The position numbers were made by a program, and so were the translations under genes. From Bacteroides sp. 224 (lineage in GTDB: Bacteria; Bacteroidota; Bacteroidia; Bacteroidales; Bacteroidaceae), in NCBI RefSeq assembly GCF_010500995.1, contig NZ_QVMK01000019.1, forward strand, positions 23,624 to 87,623: 64,000 bases of DNA, written 5' to 3'. Below, piece by piece: positions 54,689-62,805 of this stretch. The stretch's first letter is position 1. Each line of letters starts with the position of its first letter. The notes under the pieces were generated by a model. That model saw nothing but the letters and a program-made list of their open reading frames with translations, was not told the origin of the DNA and ran no database searches.

Positions 54689-55398
54689 TCCTCCCCCCAA
54701 TCACTAAACCCCTTCACGCGTTTTATCTTAAAATCCGCCCAAGCTATCAGTATATAATAGATGGCTCCAAAGCATATAGCAACTTGGGGCTCATCTAAAA
54801 ACAGGCCACTCCCTCTCTTTACACTTGCATAATCGGCACGTTCCAGAAAGTCTTTAGATAAGCCTAATTCAGGAATCAACCCCGAGAATATAGCGATGAA
54901 TAACATCAAAAAGAAATAAATAAGAATCGTAGCAACTGCACTCATCACCATACGAGATTTTTCTACTCCATCTACATTGAAGAAAGCAAACCGCATTCGA
55001 TTGAAAACAACAATCAGATAGATCCAAAGAATGGATAAATCGCCTACCGAACTGGTAAAAGCCCATGCAAATAATCCGTAAAAAGGAAAGAAAAAAAGAA
55101 GAGACCATTTCACAGGCATCACTGCCATAAATACTCCGGAATGAGCCATTACAAATTCAAAAGCCATGAGTGTGGCAAAATAATATACTTGCGATATATC
55201 TGCAGGCGTAGGCGAAAACCATAAACGAAAGTATTGATAGGCCAAAAACAAGCAGAACCCAATATCTATTAAATCGAATATCCATGCAAAGAAACGATTC
55301 TGCGGTATAGCGGTCGGCTTGTTTGACTTATTCTGAAAGTAAGTGCCTGTTGTTTCACTCTTCCGGGGTGCGCGTTTCTTTTTGTTTCTTCGTTCCAT
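54685..55398 (-). CDS. Membrane protein, paralogue 3 of a tandem trio
   Basis: 237 residues from the ATG at 55398; the in-frame TTG at 55410 adds four residues and is less likely. A basic N-terminal tail (RRNKKKRAPRKSE) is followed by about six hydrophobic segments. It shares with its two upstream neighbours the W-rich start (DLIDIGFCLFLAYQYFRLWF) and the motif PELGLSKDFLERADY. The family is not recognised. Its 5' end overlaps the preceding gene by 44 bp, so the two are tightly coupled. This member is the most divergent of the three. Confidence 0.72.
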   Translation of the reverse strand: MERRNKKKRAPRKSETTGTYFQNKSNKPTAIPQNRFFAWIFDLIDIGFCLFLAYQYFRLWFSPTPADISQVYYFATLMAFEFVMAHSGVFMAVMPVKWSLLFFFPFYGLFAWAFTSSVGDLSILWIYLIVVFNRMRFAFFNVDGVEKSRMVMSAVATILIYFFLMLFIAIFSGLIPELGLSKDFLERADYASVKRGSGLFLDEPQVAICFGAIYYILIAWADFKIKRVKGFSDWGED

Positions 55399-56119
55399 GT
55401 TTAAAATCAATTACTATTGTTTTACTCCAATCTATATGCCTCATAATAATCATTAAAGCAATATTTGCTATATAATACTCAATTAGGAAAAGTACTTGGA
55501 ATTTTGCATTCATAAATTCAGTCCGATAAGAAATACTATCCAAAAAACTTTCTGTAAGCCCAAAGGAAGGCTGAAAAAACATGAAAGCTCCTTGAATGAC
55601 TAATACAATGATGAGTGAAATTATAGACATTGCAAGATAAAGTGCCTTCTTTTTATCTATTTTATTCAGACAAATTGCGCACATACGATTAAGTAGCATA
55701 AGGATAAACACAAAAGAATGGGTAGTATTCTTCATCAGACTAAGCAACATTACAGTCAATAAGCCATAAAACAGAAAGGCTATAATGGTTCCATATTTGC
55801 GTCCTGCGATGATGACAAAAATTTTAAAAGGAACCATGGAAAACTCCAATAAGAGCAATGTTTCTACACTATCGAGCAAGCTGCCGGCTGTTGTCGGGTC
55901 GGGAGTAATCCATAACTGAAATAACTGATAGATGAAAAATAGCTGGAAGGCGATATCAATCCAATCAAAAACAAGTGAAAAGCGAGGCTCTTTCCGAAGC
56001 GTTTCTTTAGGAGAAGTTTCGCTTTGAACAAGTATTTCCGGAGTTTTGACTTTCTGAAAAGAGTGTTTTTTCTCTTTCTTTTCTCTTCTTTCTTGCGCCC
56101 TCCTCTCTCTTCTTAACAT
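55355..56119 (-). CDS. Membrane protein, paralogue 2 of a tandem trio
   Basis: 254 residues. A long Lys/Arg/Glu-rich N-terminal tail (RRERRAQERREKKEKKHS) is followed by about six hydrophobic segments. Shared landmarks with paralogue 1 are DWIDIAFQLFFIYQLFQLW, PDPTTAGSLLDSVETLLLLE, AGRKYGTIIAFLFYGLL and PSFGLTESFLDSISY. The family is not recognised. It lies 54 bp after paralogue 1 and overlaps paralogue 3 by 44 bp. Confidence 0.75.
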   Translation of the reverse strand: MLRRERRAQERREKKEKKHSFQKVKTPEILVQSETSPKETLRKEPRFSLVFDWIDIAFQLFFIYQLFQLWITPDPTTAGSLLDSVETLLLLEFSMVPFKIFVIIAGRKYGTIIAFLFYGLLTVMLLSLMKNTTHSFVFILMLLNRMCAICLNKIDKKKALYLAMSIISLIIVLVIQGAFMFFQPSFGLTESFLDSISYRTEFMNAKFQVLFLIEYYIANIALMIIMRHIDWSKTIVIDFKHGTKKQKETRTPEE

Positions 56120-56173
56120 GGTATATGCTGTGTTTTTGATACTTATCCTATAATGTATGTACTCTTTCTTCGA

Positions 56174-56764
56174 TTAATTATGGCATAGTTCGTCTTCTTT
56201 AAAGCGCTTCTTCAATTTATAGTCAATAACTATTGTAGAGATATAATAGGTAAGTAAAAGGCAAATTGTGTATTTAGGTGATGTGTTGTTGGTGTTGTAA
56301 ACAATGCTATTCAGAAACTCTTCAGTCAATCCAAATGAAGGAATCAAGAAAGAGAAAATCCCCCAAAAGAATATCAAAATAAAGAGTGCCCCAACCGAGA
56401 ATAACAAGGAAAGCTTTTTCTCTGCTTTTGTAGTATTAAAGTAAATCGACCACATACGACTAAACAAAAAGAACAGAAGCATTATAGCAAAACCTGTGTC
56501 ATTGATATTCAGCAAGATTCCCCCTAATGATAAACAATACCAAAAGATAGAGAAATATAAACCGAACTTACGTCCAAAGACAACAATGAACATTTTAAAA
56601 GGAATCATGATAACCTCCAGAACGACTAAGCCGGAAAAGTTATCAAGCATATCGCCAGCCGTAAGCGGATTAGGGGCAACCCATACCCGAAGAAGCAAAA
56701 AGAAAAAGTAGACATACAATGCCCAATCTAAGTAGGTAAAGAAACGTTGGAATTTGGGATTCAT
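56174..56764 (-). CDS. Membrane protein, paralogue 1 of a tandem trio
   Basis: 196 residues with about six hydrophobic segments and no long basic tail. Landmarks are DWALYVYFFFLLLRVWV, PNPLTAGDMLDNFSGLVVLE, FGRKFGLYFSIFWYCLSLGG and PSFGLTEEFLNSIVYNT. The start overlaps the stop of the OmpH/Skp-like gene by 4 bp (ATGA), so it is translated with it. The family is not recognised. The conserved P-x-F/L-G-L-(T/S)-x-x-F-L motif near the C terminus is the best handle for a search. Confidence 0.78.
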   Translation of the reverse strand: MNPKFQRFFTYLDWALYVYFFFLLLRVWVAPNPLTAGDMLDNFSGLVVLEVIMIPFKMFIVVFGRKFGLYFSIFWYCLSLGGILLNINDTGFAIMLLFFLFSRMWSIYFNTTKAEKKLSLLFSVGALFILIFFWGIFSFLIPSFGLTEEFLNSIVYNTNNTSPKYTICLLLTYYISTIVIDYKLKKRFKEDELCHN

Positions 56765-57318
56765 GGCAGTCTCGCATTAAGCCCCTCTACCACTTCTTGC
56801 GTTACGTTATGTTCTTTCTTCCCATAGAGTATATTATCAAAGCCTGAGTTGGTAAGGATAAAATCGTATCCTTTTTCCTGGGCATATTCTTCGATGAATG
56901 CGCTGATGGCTTTATGAAGAACAACAGCATTCTGATCATTCTCGTTTTTTAGTTCTACAGCCAATTGTTCTTTCTCTTTTTCCAGATTTTCTTGTCTGTT
57001 CTGAATTCGGTCATATTCCTGTTGGGCTCGTTCGGCACTGATGAAAGCATTTTTTTCTATTTTCTCTTGAAATAATTGTATTTCTTTCTCTAAATCTTTC
57101 ATCTTCAGATTCAATGATGTGCGTATATTTTCTTCCTTTTGAAGCGTTTGCGCCATCATATCATTCCACATTTTATAATTTGTCAGTAACGAATCCATAT
57201 TAACATATCCAATTTTAAGGACTTGAACAGGTGTTGTGGTGCCAAATTCTGTTTCTTGTGCATTAACACAAAAAATTGTTCCTACAAAAAAGAAGATTAA
57301 AAGAACTGTTTTTTTCAT
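56761..57318 (-). CDS. OmpH/Skp-like periplasmic protein
   Basis: 185 residues from the ATG at 57318, which has a signal peptide (VLLIFFFVGTIFCVNAQ); the longer frame crosses the tRNA terminator. The mature part starts KIGYVNMDSLLTNYKMWNDM, typical of OmpH/Skp, followed by a long coiled coil (LNLKMKDLEKEIQLFQEKIE) and a C-terminal GYDFILTNSGFDNILYG. Skp-type proteins carry unfolded outer-membrane proteins across the periplasm. Here the gene heads an operon with three paralogous membrane proteins, an unusual partner set. Confidence 0.85.
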   Translation of the reverse strand: MKKTVLLIFFFVGTIFCVNAQETEFGTTTPVQVLKIGYVNMDSLLTNYKMWNDMMAQTLQKEENIRTSLNLKMKDLEKEIQLFQEKIEKNAFISAERAQQEYDRIQNRQENLEKEKEQLAVELKNENDQNAVVLHKAISAFIEEYAQEKGYDFILTNSGFDNILYGKKEHNVTQEVVEGLNARLP

Positions 57319-57351
57319 CGTTGAATGTATTAAGTGTTTCTTAATAAAAAA

Positions 57352-57381
57352 ACACTCTACAAGCAATAACCTGTAGAGTGT
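57352..57381. terminator. Bidirectional hairpin terminator after tRNA-Gln
   Basis: ACACTCTACA and TGTAGAGTGT form a hairpin flanked by A-runs on the left and a T-run on the right, so it can act in both directions. On the minus strand it ends the tRNA transcript before the OmpH-like gene. Confidence 0.8.
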
Positions 57382-57390
57382 CTTTTTTTG

Positions 57391-57461
57391 TTGTCTCACC
57401 AGGATTCGAACCTAGACAAACAGAACCAAAAACTGTTGTGCTACCATTACACCATGAGACA
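57391..57461 (-). tRNA. tRNA-Gln (anticodon TTG)
   Basis: On the minus strand the acceptor TGTCTCA pairs with TGAGACA. The D stem GTGT/GCAC, the anticodon loop TTTTGGT with TTG at its centre, and the T arm AGGTTCGAATCCT all fold. CCA is not encoded. The anticodon stem has one T-T mismatch next to the loop. A -7 box lies 30 bases upstream at 57492-57499. Confidence 0.93.
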
Positions 57462-57491
57462 AACTTGTGTGCTTTCTGTTAAAAAGCGGTG

Positions 57492-57499
57492 CAAAGATA
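57492..57499 (-). promoter_or_regulatory. Bacteroidales -7 box, tRNA-Gln
   Basis: TATCTTTG on the minus strand, 30 bases before the tRNA 5' end. Confidence 0.55.
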
Positions 57500-57552
57500 G
57501 GGCTACTGTTTCTATTTTGCAAGTATTTAAAGAACTATTTTTTGTTTTACTA

Positions 57553-57583
57553 TAAAAAAACCCCGATTTATAAGATCGGGGTT
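57553..57583 (-). terminator. Rho-independent terminator of tyrS
   Basis: The arms AACCCCGAT and ATCGGGGTT enclose a 7-base loop and are followed on the minus strand by a run of seven T. It lies 24 bp after the tyrS stop. Confidence 0.88.
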
Positions 57584-57607
57584 AAAATTTCTATTGTTTA
57601 GCACGAA

Positions 57608-58906
57608 TTATTTAGCAATCACCAAATAATAATTCTTCTTGCCTTTTTGTACCAGCAGATATTTATCGTTCAGCAAATCGGCTGTTGTAATCTCCTGATC
57701 GAAGGCAGCCAACTTCTCTTTATTCAAAGCAACACCACCGCCTTGAACAAGTTTACGCATTTCGCCTTTTGAAGGGAATACGGCCGCATTTTCTACAAAC
57801 AAATCAACGGCTTTTGTTCCTTCTTTCAAAAGATCTTTGGAGATCTCGAACTGAGGAACGCCATCAAAAACGGCTAAAAGGGTGTCTTCATCCAATTTCT
57901 TCAATGCATCGGAGGTAGCATTACCAAACAAGATGTTTGATGCTTCTACGGCCGCTTCATAATCTTCCAAAGAGTGTACCATAACGGTAATCTCCTTAGC
58001 CAAGCGTTTTTGTAAGGCACGCAAATGCGGAGCTTCTTCTTGTTCTTTCTCTAAAGCAAGTATTTCTTCCTGGTTTAATGCTGTAAAGATACGAATGTAC
58101 TTAGCAGCATCCACATCGCTTACATTCAACCAGAACTGATAAAACTTATATGGAGAAGTATAACGACGATCCAACCATACGTTACCCGATTCTGTTTTGC
58201 CGAATTTACCACCGTCTGCTTTAGTTATCAACGGACAAACCAGTGCAAAAGCTTCACTTTCATGCCCCATCTTACGACGAATTAATTCGGTTCCGGTAGT
58301 AATATTACCCCATTGATCCGAACCACCCATTTGCAGGCGAACACCTTCGTTTTGATATAAATATAAATAATCGTATCCTTGTAAAAGTTGATAAGAAAAC
58401 TCTGTGAAAGAGAGTCCTACACTTGATTCGGAGTTCAAACGTTTCTTCACCGAATCTTTCGACATCATGTAGTTTACAGTGATGTGTTTTCCGATATCAC
58501 GGATAAAGTTCAGGAACGAATACTCCTTCATCCAGTCGTAGTTGTTTACCAACTTGGCTGCATTAGGGGCATCAGAGTCGAAATCAAGGAATTTCGCCAG
58601 CTGTTTTCTGATACTTTCCTGATTGTGACGGAGAGTGGCTTCGTCCAACAAGTTACGTTCGGCCGACTTCATCGAAGGGTCACCAATCATACCGGTGGCA
58701 CCACCTATCAAAGCAATCGGGCGATGTCCGGCGCGTTGAAAATGCTTCAACATCATCACACTCACCAAGTGTCCGATATGCAATGAATCGGCTGTAGGGT
58801 CAATACCTACGTAAGCAGAAGTCATTCCTTTTTGTAACTGTTCTTCGGTTCCGGGCATCATGTCTTGAATCATGCCTCTCCATCTTAATTCTTCTACAAA
58901 ATTCAT
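57608..58906 (-). CDS. tyrS: Tyrosine--tRNA ligase
   Basis: 432 residues. It charges tRNA-Tyr in the cytoplasm. The HIGH motif lies in [13 protein letters not shown] near residue 37. [13 protein letters not shown] and [14 protein letters not shown] form the tyrosine pocket. The KMSKS loop is seen as [11 protein letters not shown]. An S4-like RNA-binding domain ends the protein ([16 protein letters not shown]). The promoter box is at 58939-58946 and a strong terminator follows. Confidence 0.96.
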   Translation of the reverse strand: MNFVEELRWRGMIQDMMPGTEEQLQKGMTSAYVGIDPTADSLHIGHLVSVMMLKHFQRAGHRPIALIGGATGMIGDPSMKSAERNLLDEATLRHNQESIRKQLAKFLDFDSDAPNAAKLVNNYDWMKEYSFLNFIRDIGKHITVNYMMSKDSVKKRLNSESSVGLSFTEFSYQLLQGYDYLYLYQNEGVRLQMGGSDQWGNITTGTELIRRKMGHESEAFALVCPLITKADGGKFGKTESGNVWLDRRYTSPYKFYQFWLNVSDVDAAKYIRIFTALNQEEILALEKEQEEAPHLRALQKRLAKEITVMVHSLEDYEAAVEASNILFGNATSDALKKLDEDTLLAVFDGVPQFEISKDLLKEGTKAVDLFVENAAVFPSKGEMRKLVQGGGVALNKEKLAAFDQEITTADLLNDKYLLVQKGKKNYYLVIAK

Positions 58907-58938
58907 CGAATGATTTATTATTTAATATGTTTACAAGG

Positions 58939-58946
58939 CAAAAATA
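58939..58946 (-). promoter_or_regulatory. Bacteroidales -7 box, tyrS
   Basis: TATTTTTG on the minus strand, 32 bases before the tyrS ATG. Confidence 0.45.
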
Positions 58947-58987
58947 CGACTTTAGTTTGATATAATGGTACCTTTACAGGTAGTTTT

Positions 58988-59107
58988 ATAGGCCAACGGC
59001 CTAATAGCCTTTAGCGTAGGGCAAGGGAGGCTTCTGCCGACCGCCGCCCTATGATTGAAGTTGAATTGATATTGGATAGAAACGAGGCTGTAGGTCTCGG
59101 AGCCTCC
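58988..59107. repeat. REP cluster, left arm of the transposase element
   Basis: About 120 bp matching, in inverse orientation, 59628-59744. It contains the small palindrome TAGGCCAACGGCCTA, then GCGTAGGGCAAGGGAGGC with GCCCTAT opposite, and near the inner end GAGGCTGTAGGTCTCGGAGCC. Its outer end lies about 80 bp upstream of tyrS. Confidence 0.9.
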
Positions 59108-59117
59108 ATGAAACTAC

Positions 59118-59570
59118 TTATTCCCAAAGATATCGTTCATCATATTCTTGCTCATACTTCTTTAGAAATGCAATGAGTTCCTCTTTAAATGTACGGATAC
59201 GATGATGTTCTTTTTGATTGCGAATATAATTTATTACAATATCCTTTTCCGAAGGATTAACAGAAAAAATACAATAACCATCCTGCCAATAAAAATTAGC
59301 ATACGAAGGTGCAATTGTTTTCATCCATTTAGAAGATTGCTTCTTTATTTCTTCAATCAACTTTATTTGGGTAATCTTCTTAGATAAAAGACAAAGAATA
59401 TGAATATGGTCTTTATAACCTCCTATCTGAATAGGATAACATTCTAATGCTCTGCATGCTCCACCCAAATATTCCCAAAGTCGTTCTTCGACCTGATTAT
59501 CAATAAATGGATAACGATGTTTAGTACTAAAGGTGATATGTACATAGACTTTAGATAATGATTGTGGCAT
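59118..59570 (-). CDS. REP-associated tyrosine transposase (IS200/IS605 TnpA-like)
   Basis: 150 residues from the ATG at 59570 (MPQSLSKVYVHITFSTKHR). The HUH motif is visible as DHIHILCLLS, and the catalytic Tyr is probably in VINYIRNQKEHHR. LVYVHITFSTK-like starts and QDGYCIFSVNPSEKD fit the Y1 transposase family. Inverted REP clusters flank it on both sides within 10-60 bp, the standard layout for RAYT genes that cut and rejoin single-stranded REPs. It has its own promoter box at 59589-59596. It looks intact. Confidence 0.9.
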   Translation of the reverse strand: MPQSLSKVYVHITFSTKHRYPFIDNQVEERLWEYLGGACRALECYPIQIGGYKDHIHILCLLSKKITQIKLIEEIKKQSSKWMKTIAPSYANFYWQDGYCIFSVNPSEKDIVINYIRNQKEHHRIRTFKEELIAFLKKYEQEYDERYLWE

Positions 59571-59588
59571 AGTTTGTCGTTTAGCGAG

Positions 59589-59596
59589 CAAAGATA
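59589..59596 (-). promoter_or_regulatory. Bacteroidales -7 box, transposase gene
   Basis: TATCTTTG on the minus strand, 18 bases before the ATG at 59570. Confidence 0.55.
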
Positions 59597-59627
59597 ACAA
59601 AAGAGATGGAATAGAGAAAATGGAATG

Positions 59628-59744
59628 GCGGCTCCGAGGCTTACAGCCTCATTTGCTAAACATTGTCTATCATCTATCCATAGGGCGATGGTCGGCATCC
59701 GCCTCCCTTGCCCTACGCTAAAGGCTATTAGGCCGTTGGCCTAT
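59628..59744. repeat. REP cluster, right arm of the transposase element
   Basis: The inverse of 58988-59107 with scattered differences in the middle and strong identity at the outer ~45 bp, which end in TAGGCCGTTGGCCTA. It stops 10 bp before the tatD stop codon. Confidence 0.9.
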
Positions 59745-59753
59745 TTTTACCTA

Positions 59754-60395
59754 CTACTTAAAAACAATATTGATATTTTGTTGCACCCTCTCTATCAATT
59801 CATTAGCAGAAAGGTCCAAACATTGAGAAGCATTTTGATACAAAGTAAGGATAGGGACATCACTTTCGTCGGTTTCCAGAAACAATTTGTCAACCGGAAT
59901 GGTTTTCAATGCTTCTTTGTTATATTTCTCGCCCAATGAAAGGTAAAAGCCATGATCGGTTAGTTGCTTTGCCATTTCTTTCTTCCCACGAAAGCCATGA
60001 ATAATCCACGGCACGACAGGGTTTAGTTCTTTTTTAAGATGAATAACCTCATTAAACGAATGAACAGCATGAATAATGAGCGGCTTCTTTATCATTTCTG
60101 ATATCTCTATATGCTTCCTAAAGGCATATTCCTGAATATTCGGAGTTGTTGTATTGGCTAATTTATCAAGACCGGTTTCGCCAATAGCCAAAACATTCGC
60201 CCTGCCTGCAATACCGGCCAACGAATCCCAGTCTTCTTCTTTATTGGAAGAAAGATACCACGGATGATAGCCTATCGAGTAAAATCCATCTTCAGAAGGT
60301 AAATGAGGCGCCACCTCCGCAGAGGCTACCACATTCATAATTGCTTGTAGCGGATTACTTGGTGAGTGATGAGTATGAATATCCAGCAATTCCAT
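59754..60395 (-). CDS. TatD family hydrolase
   Basis: 213 residues, a metal-dependent hydrolase of the amidohydrolase fold; family members are DNases or RNases. The metal motif is MELLDIHTHHSP at the N terminus. Further metal ligands appear in AIGETGLDKL, PLIIHAVHS, WIIHGFRGKKEM and LFLETDESD. It is slightly short for TatD (usually ~260). It lies 11 bp after yidD in the rnpA-yidD operon. Confidence 0.88.
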   Translation of the reverse strand: MELLDIHTHHSPSNPLQAIMNVVASAEVAPHLPSEDGFYSIGYHPWYLSSNKEEDWDSLAGIAGRANVLAIGETGLDKLANTTTPNIQEYAFRKHIEISEMIKKPLIIHAVHSFNEVIHLKKELNPVVPWIIHGFRGKKEMAKQLTDHGFYLSLGEKYNKEALKTIPVDKLFLETDESDVPILTLYQNASQCLDLSANELIERVQQNINIVFK

Positions 60396-60406
60396 AACCG
60401 GATTAA

Positions 60407-60628
60407 TTAAGGCACAGGATCATAACCGGAGCCTCCCCACGGATGGCAACGTAATATTCTTCGCAGCCCCAGATAAAATCCTTTAAAGGGACCATGCTTC
60501 TTTATTGCCTCAATGGCATATTGAGAACAGGTTGGAGTATATCGGCAGGAAGGGGGCAATAATGGAGAAATGCACGCTCTGTAAAAGTAGATCGGCAGCA
60601 ACAATATGTATGAAAGTAACTTCTTCAT
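60407..60628 (-). CDS. yidD: Membrane protein insertion efficiency factor YidD
   Basis: 73 residues. The three conserved cysteines are in [20 protein letters not shown], followed by [20 protein letters not shown] and GGSGYDPVP. It helps YidC insert membrane proteins. Its start overlaps the rnpA stop by 4 bp (ATGA), so the two are coupled. Confidence 0.95.
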   Translation of the reverse strand: MKKLLSYILLLPIYFYRACISPLLPPSCRYTPTCSQYAIEAIKKHGPFKGFYLGLRRILRCHPWGGSGYDPVP

Positions 60629-61011
60629 GATAGCTTTTCAATTGTCCTTGCCAATAGTATCTTCATCTTATCCTCTATTTGGGTGGACGAAATCATTTCA
60701 TTCGACAAGTAGATAAAAGCTATAACAACCGATTTCTCTTGTTGTTCAAGGTATTGAAGAAGTTCATGTTTATTCTTCCGGTAAGCTTCGCGTATCTGGC
60801 GCTTTATTCTGTTTCTATGTACTGCTCGCTTAAAGCGTTTTTTAGGCACACTAATCAGAATGGCAGCAGGTACTTTCCCCGCCTCTTCAAGCTCCATGCA
60901 AACCATACGCAGCGGAAACACCGAGAAAGATTTTGAACCACCTTCAAACATCTTTTCGATAAGTTTCTTACTATTTAGCTTTTCGGCTTTACAAAATGTA
61001 TTTCTTTGCAT
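60625..61011 (-). CDS. rnpA: Ribonuclease P protein component
   Basis: 128 residues. It assists the catalytic RNA of RNase P in trimming tRNA 5' ends. The RNR motif is seen as [18 protein letters not shown] near residue 70. The [20 protein letters not shown] start is typical. The region just upstream (61015-61140) is a heptamer hairpin element, so the mRNA would carry that hairpin if transcribed from hemD. Confidence 0.93.
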   Translation of the reverse strand: MQRNTFCKAEKLNSKKLIEKMFEGGSKSFSVFPLRMVCMELEEAGKVPAAILISVPKKRFKRAVHRNRIKRQIREAYRKNKHELLQYLEQQEKSVVIAFIYLSNEMISSTQIEDKMKILLARTIEKLS

Positions 61012-61014
61012 TGG

Positions 61015-61140
61015 TCAGTTACGAGTTACAGAGTTACGAGTTACGGGTTACAAGTATAGGAAGAAAATTCCGGTTTACAAAAACGGAGTTACGATCCATC
61101 CGTATGGCACTCGTAACTCCGTAACTTGTAACTCGTAACT
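61015..61140. repeat. GAGTTAC heptamer hairpin element, copy 2
   Basis: Left arm 61015-61053 is made of GAGTTAC/GGGTTAC units and right arm 61109-61140 of GTAACTCCGTAACTTG words. An unrelated ~55-bp middle includes CCGGTTTACAAAAACGG. It is the same family as 47785-47878. It lies between hemD and rnpA and starts 3 bp upstream of the rnpA ATG. Confidence 0.88.
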
Positions 61141-61152
61141 TCTTATATACGA

Positions 61153-61905
61153 TTATTTTCCTTTATTTGTTTCTTTGATAAACAATTCGAGTGCAGCAGT
61201 CATAGATGGCGCATTAGGCGTAGGAGCTTCTAAGTCCAAGCGAAATCCGGCATCGCGTACAGCTTGTGCTGTGGTTGTTCCGAATGTTCCGATTTTGATT
61301 TCTTTCTGATCGAAATTCGGGAAGTTTTTCTGTAGCGAAGATACTCCCGAAGGGCTGAAGAATACAAGCATATCATAGTCGAACTCTTCATCTTCTGTGA
61401 AATCGTTACTTACCGTACGGTACATAACAGCCTCTACATATTGAACTTTCAATTTATCCAGCAAATTCTTCACATCGCCATTACGAACATCCGAAACCGG
61501 TACAATGAACTTTTCCGAATTATGCTTGGTGATAGAAGGAGCTAAATCTTCTATTTTACCGGATGAACCAAAGAAAATCTTTCTCTTTCGGTACTGAACG
61601 TATTTCTGTATATAAAGGGCTACTGCCTCAGTTACACAAAAGTACTTCATAGTTTCAGGTATGGTTACGCGTAAATCCGCACATAAATTGAAATAGTGGT
61701 CAATGGCATGGCGGGAGGTGAAAATGACAGCGGTATAATCCGATATGGATATTTTTTGTTGTCTGAATTCTTTCGCAGAAAGTCTTTCTACCTTGATGAA
61801 AGGGCGGAAATTTATTTTTACTCCATACTTTTCTGCAATGTCGTAATAAGGAGATTTTTCTGACGCAGGTTTTGGTTGCGACACAAGTACTTTCTTGATT
61901 TTCAA
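61153..61905 (-). CDS. hemD: Uroporphyrinogen-III synthase
   Basis: 250 residues. It closes and inverts ring D to make uroporphyrinogen III in haem synthesis. HemD proteins are poorly conserved. The support is YTAVIFTSRHAIDHYF near the N terminus, YDMLVFFSPSGVSSLQKNFP, and KIGTFGTTTAQAVRDAGF near the C terminus, plus the neighbourhood. It begins 4 bp after the DUF4271 gene. Confidence 0.88.
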   Translation of the reverse strand: MKIKKVLVSQPKPASEKSPYYDIAEKYGVKINFRPFIKVERLSAKEFRQQKISISDYTAVIFTSRHAIDHYFNLCADLRVTIPETMKYFCVTEAVALYIQKYVQYRKRKIFFGSSGKIEDLAPSITKHNSEKFIVPVSDVRNGDVKNLLDKLKVQYVEAVMYRTVSNDFTEDEEFDYDMLVFFSPSGVSSLQKNFPNFDQKEIKIGTFGTTTAQAVRDAGFRLDLEAPTPNAPSMTAALELFIKETNKGK

Positions 61906-61909
61906 CGTC

Positions 61910-62626
61910 CTAAAATTTTATAAGCAACAAACTATTAATTTGAATCAATACCTGATAATACAAAAAGAGAGGTATGATTTCAAGGGCACAAAAGTACAAA
62001 ATTAAAGAGAATACTCCATCAACTTTATTCAAAAAAAGCTTTAACCACTTATAGAATATCAGTATTTTAGCAATAATTACGAAAATCAGGCCAGTTATTA
62101 CCACAACATAAACACTTACATCAAAATAAACAATGATCAAAATAGGAAGAAATAAGGCAAAGCTATAATAGTAAAGCAGTGTAGAATAGGACTCAAGCCA
62201 AAGGTCGACTTTGTTTTTATCGAAGAAAATCCACCCCAAGAAAGAGTAGATTCCCCACTTCAATATTACATATAAAATAGCGACAAGGATGTAGGCAAAA
62301 AGAAGAATATAGGAGGGTATTCTTTGAAATAAAACAGGACAAACGCCCTCAAAGTAAGTCAATATATGAATACCCGAAAGTATACAAGTCTGCACAACCA
62401 AAAACAACAAATAGCGCATATCTGCCGCAGTGGAAGAAACAAAAAGGCTACTTCGCTCCTTATGAAACAGGAAATTCTTTCCTTGTTGGAAGAGTATCTT
62501 TTTGCTCCGTCCTAAAATATAGGCCGAAAAGATAAAGCAAAGCAGCAGAATAATCGCAATACCGTCATCCGTTTTAGTGGAGTATGGTATTAATATTCCT
62601 TCTATCCAATCGGAAGAGGTACTCAT
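61910..62626 (-). CDS. DUF4271 family membrane protein
   Basis: 238 residues with about six hydrophobic segments (IAIILLLCFIFSAYILG, LLFLVVQTCILSGIHIL, YILLFAYILVAILYVIL and YFDVSVYVVVITGLIFVI). It is placed in DUF4271 by its size, topology and position upstream of hemD, a recurrent Bacteroidetes arrangement. The function is unknown. Its promoter overlaps the metK terminator. Confidence 0.75.
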   Translation of the reverse strand: MSTSSDWIEGILIPYSTKTDDGIAIILLLCFIFSAYILGRSKKILFQQGKNFLFHKERSSLFVSSTAADMRYLLFLVVQTCILSGIHILTYFEGVCPVLFQRIPSYILLFAYILVAILYVILKWGIYSFLGWIFFDKNKVDLWLESYSTLLYYYSFALFLPILIIVYFDVSVYVVVITGLIFVIIAKILIFYKWLKLFLNKVDGVFSLILYFCALEIIPLFLYYQVLIQINSLLLIKF

Positions 62627-62758
62627 ATTGCAGCAAATTTACGAATAGAAATATCCCATATATGCTTCCAACTCTCATCTACCTGAGTACTGGAGGTACA
62701 ATACACACAAATAGCGCTTATTTTATTCATTAACAGGGGTGTTTTATGATTGATAAGG

Positions 62759-62797
62759 CAAAAGTACAAAAACAAGGGCGGACATACAAGCCCGCCC
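62759..62797 (-). promoter_or_regulatory. Promoter of DUF4271-hemD overlapping the metK terminator
   Basis: The -7 box TACTTTTG is at 62759-62766 (minus strand). A TTG at 62787-62789 sits exactly 20 bp upstream as a -33 element. That TTG lies in the loop of the metK terminator hairpin (GGGCGG 62776-62781, CCGCCC 62792-62797). Confidence 0.55.
62769..62797 (-). terminator. Rho-independent terminator of metK
   Basis: The stem GGGCGG/CCGCCC has a 10-base loop and is followed on the minus strand by TTGTTTTTG. It lies 9 bp after the metK stop. Confidence 0.8.
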
Positions 62798-62805
62798 ATA
62801 TAGCA

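Noticed and set aside
62640..62805. Riboswitch near metK
   Set aside because: The metK 5' region is beyond the right edge. This gap is at its 3' end and shows only a terminator and a promoter.
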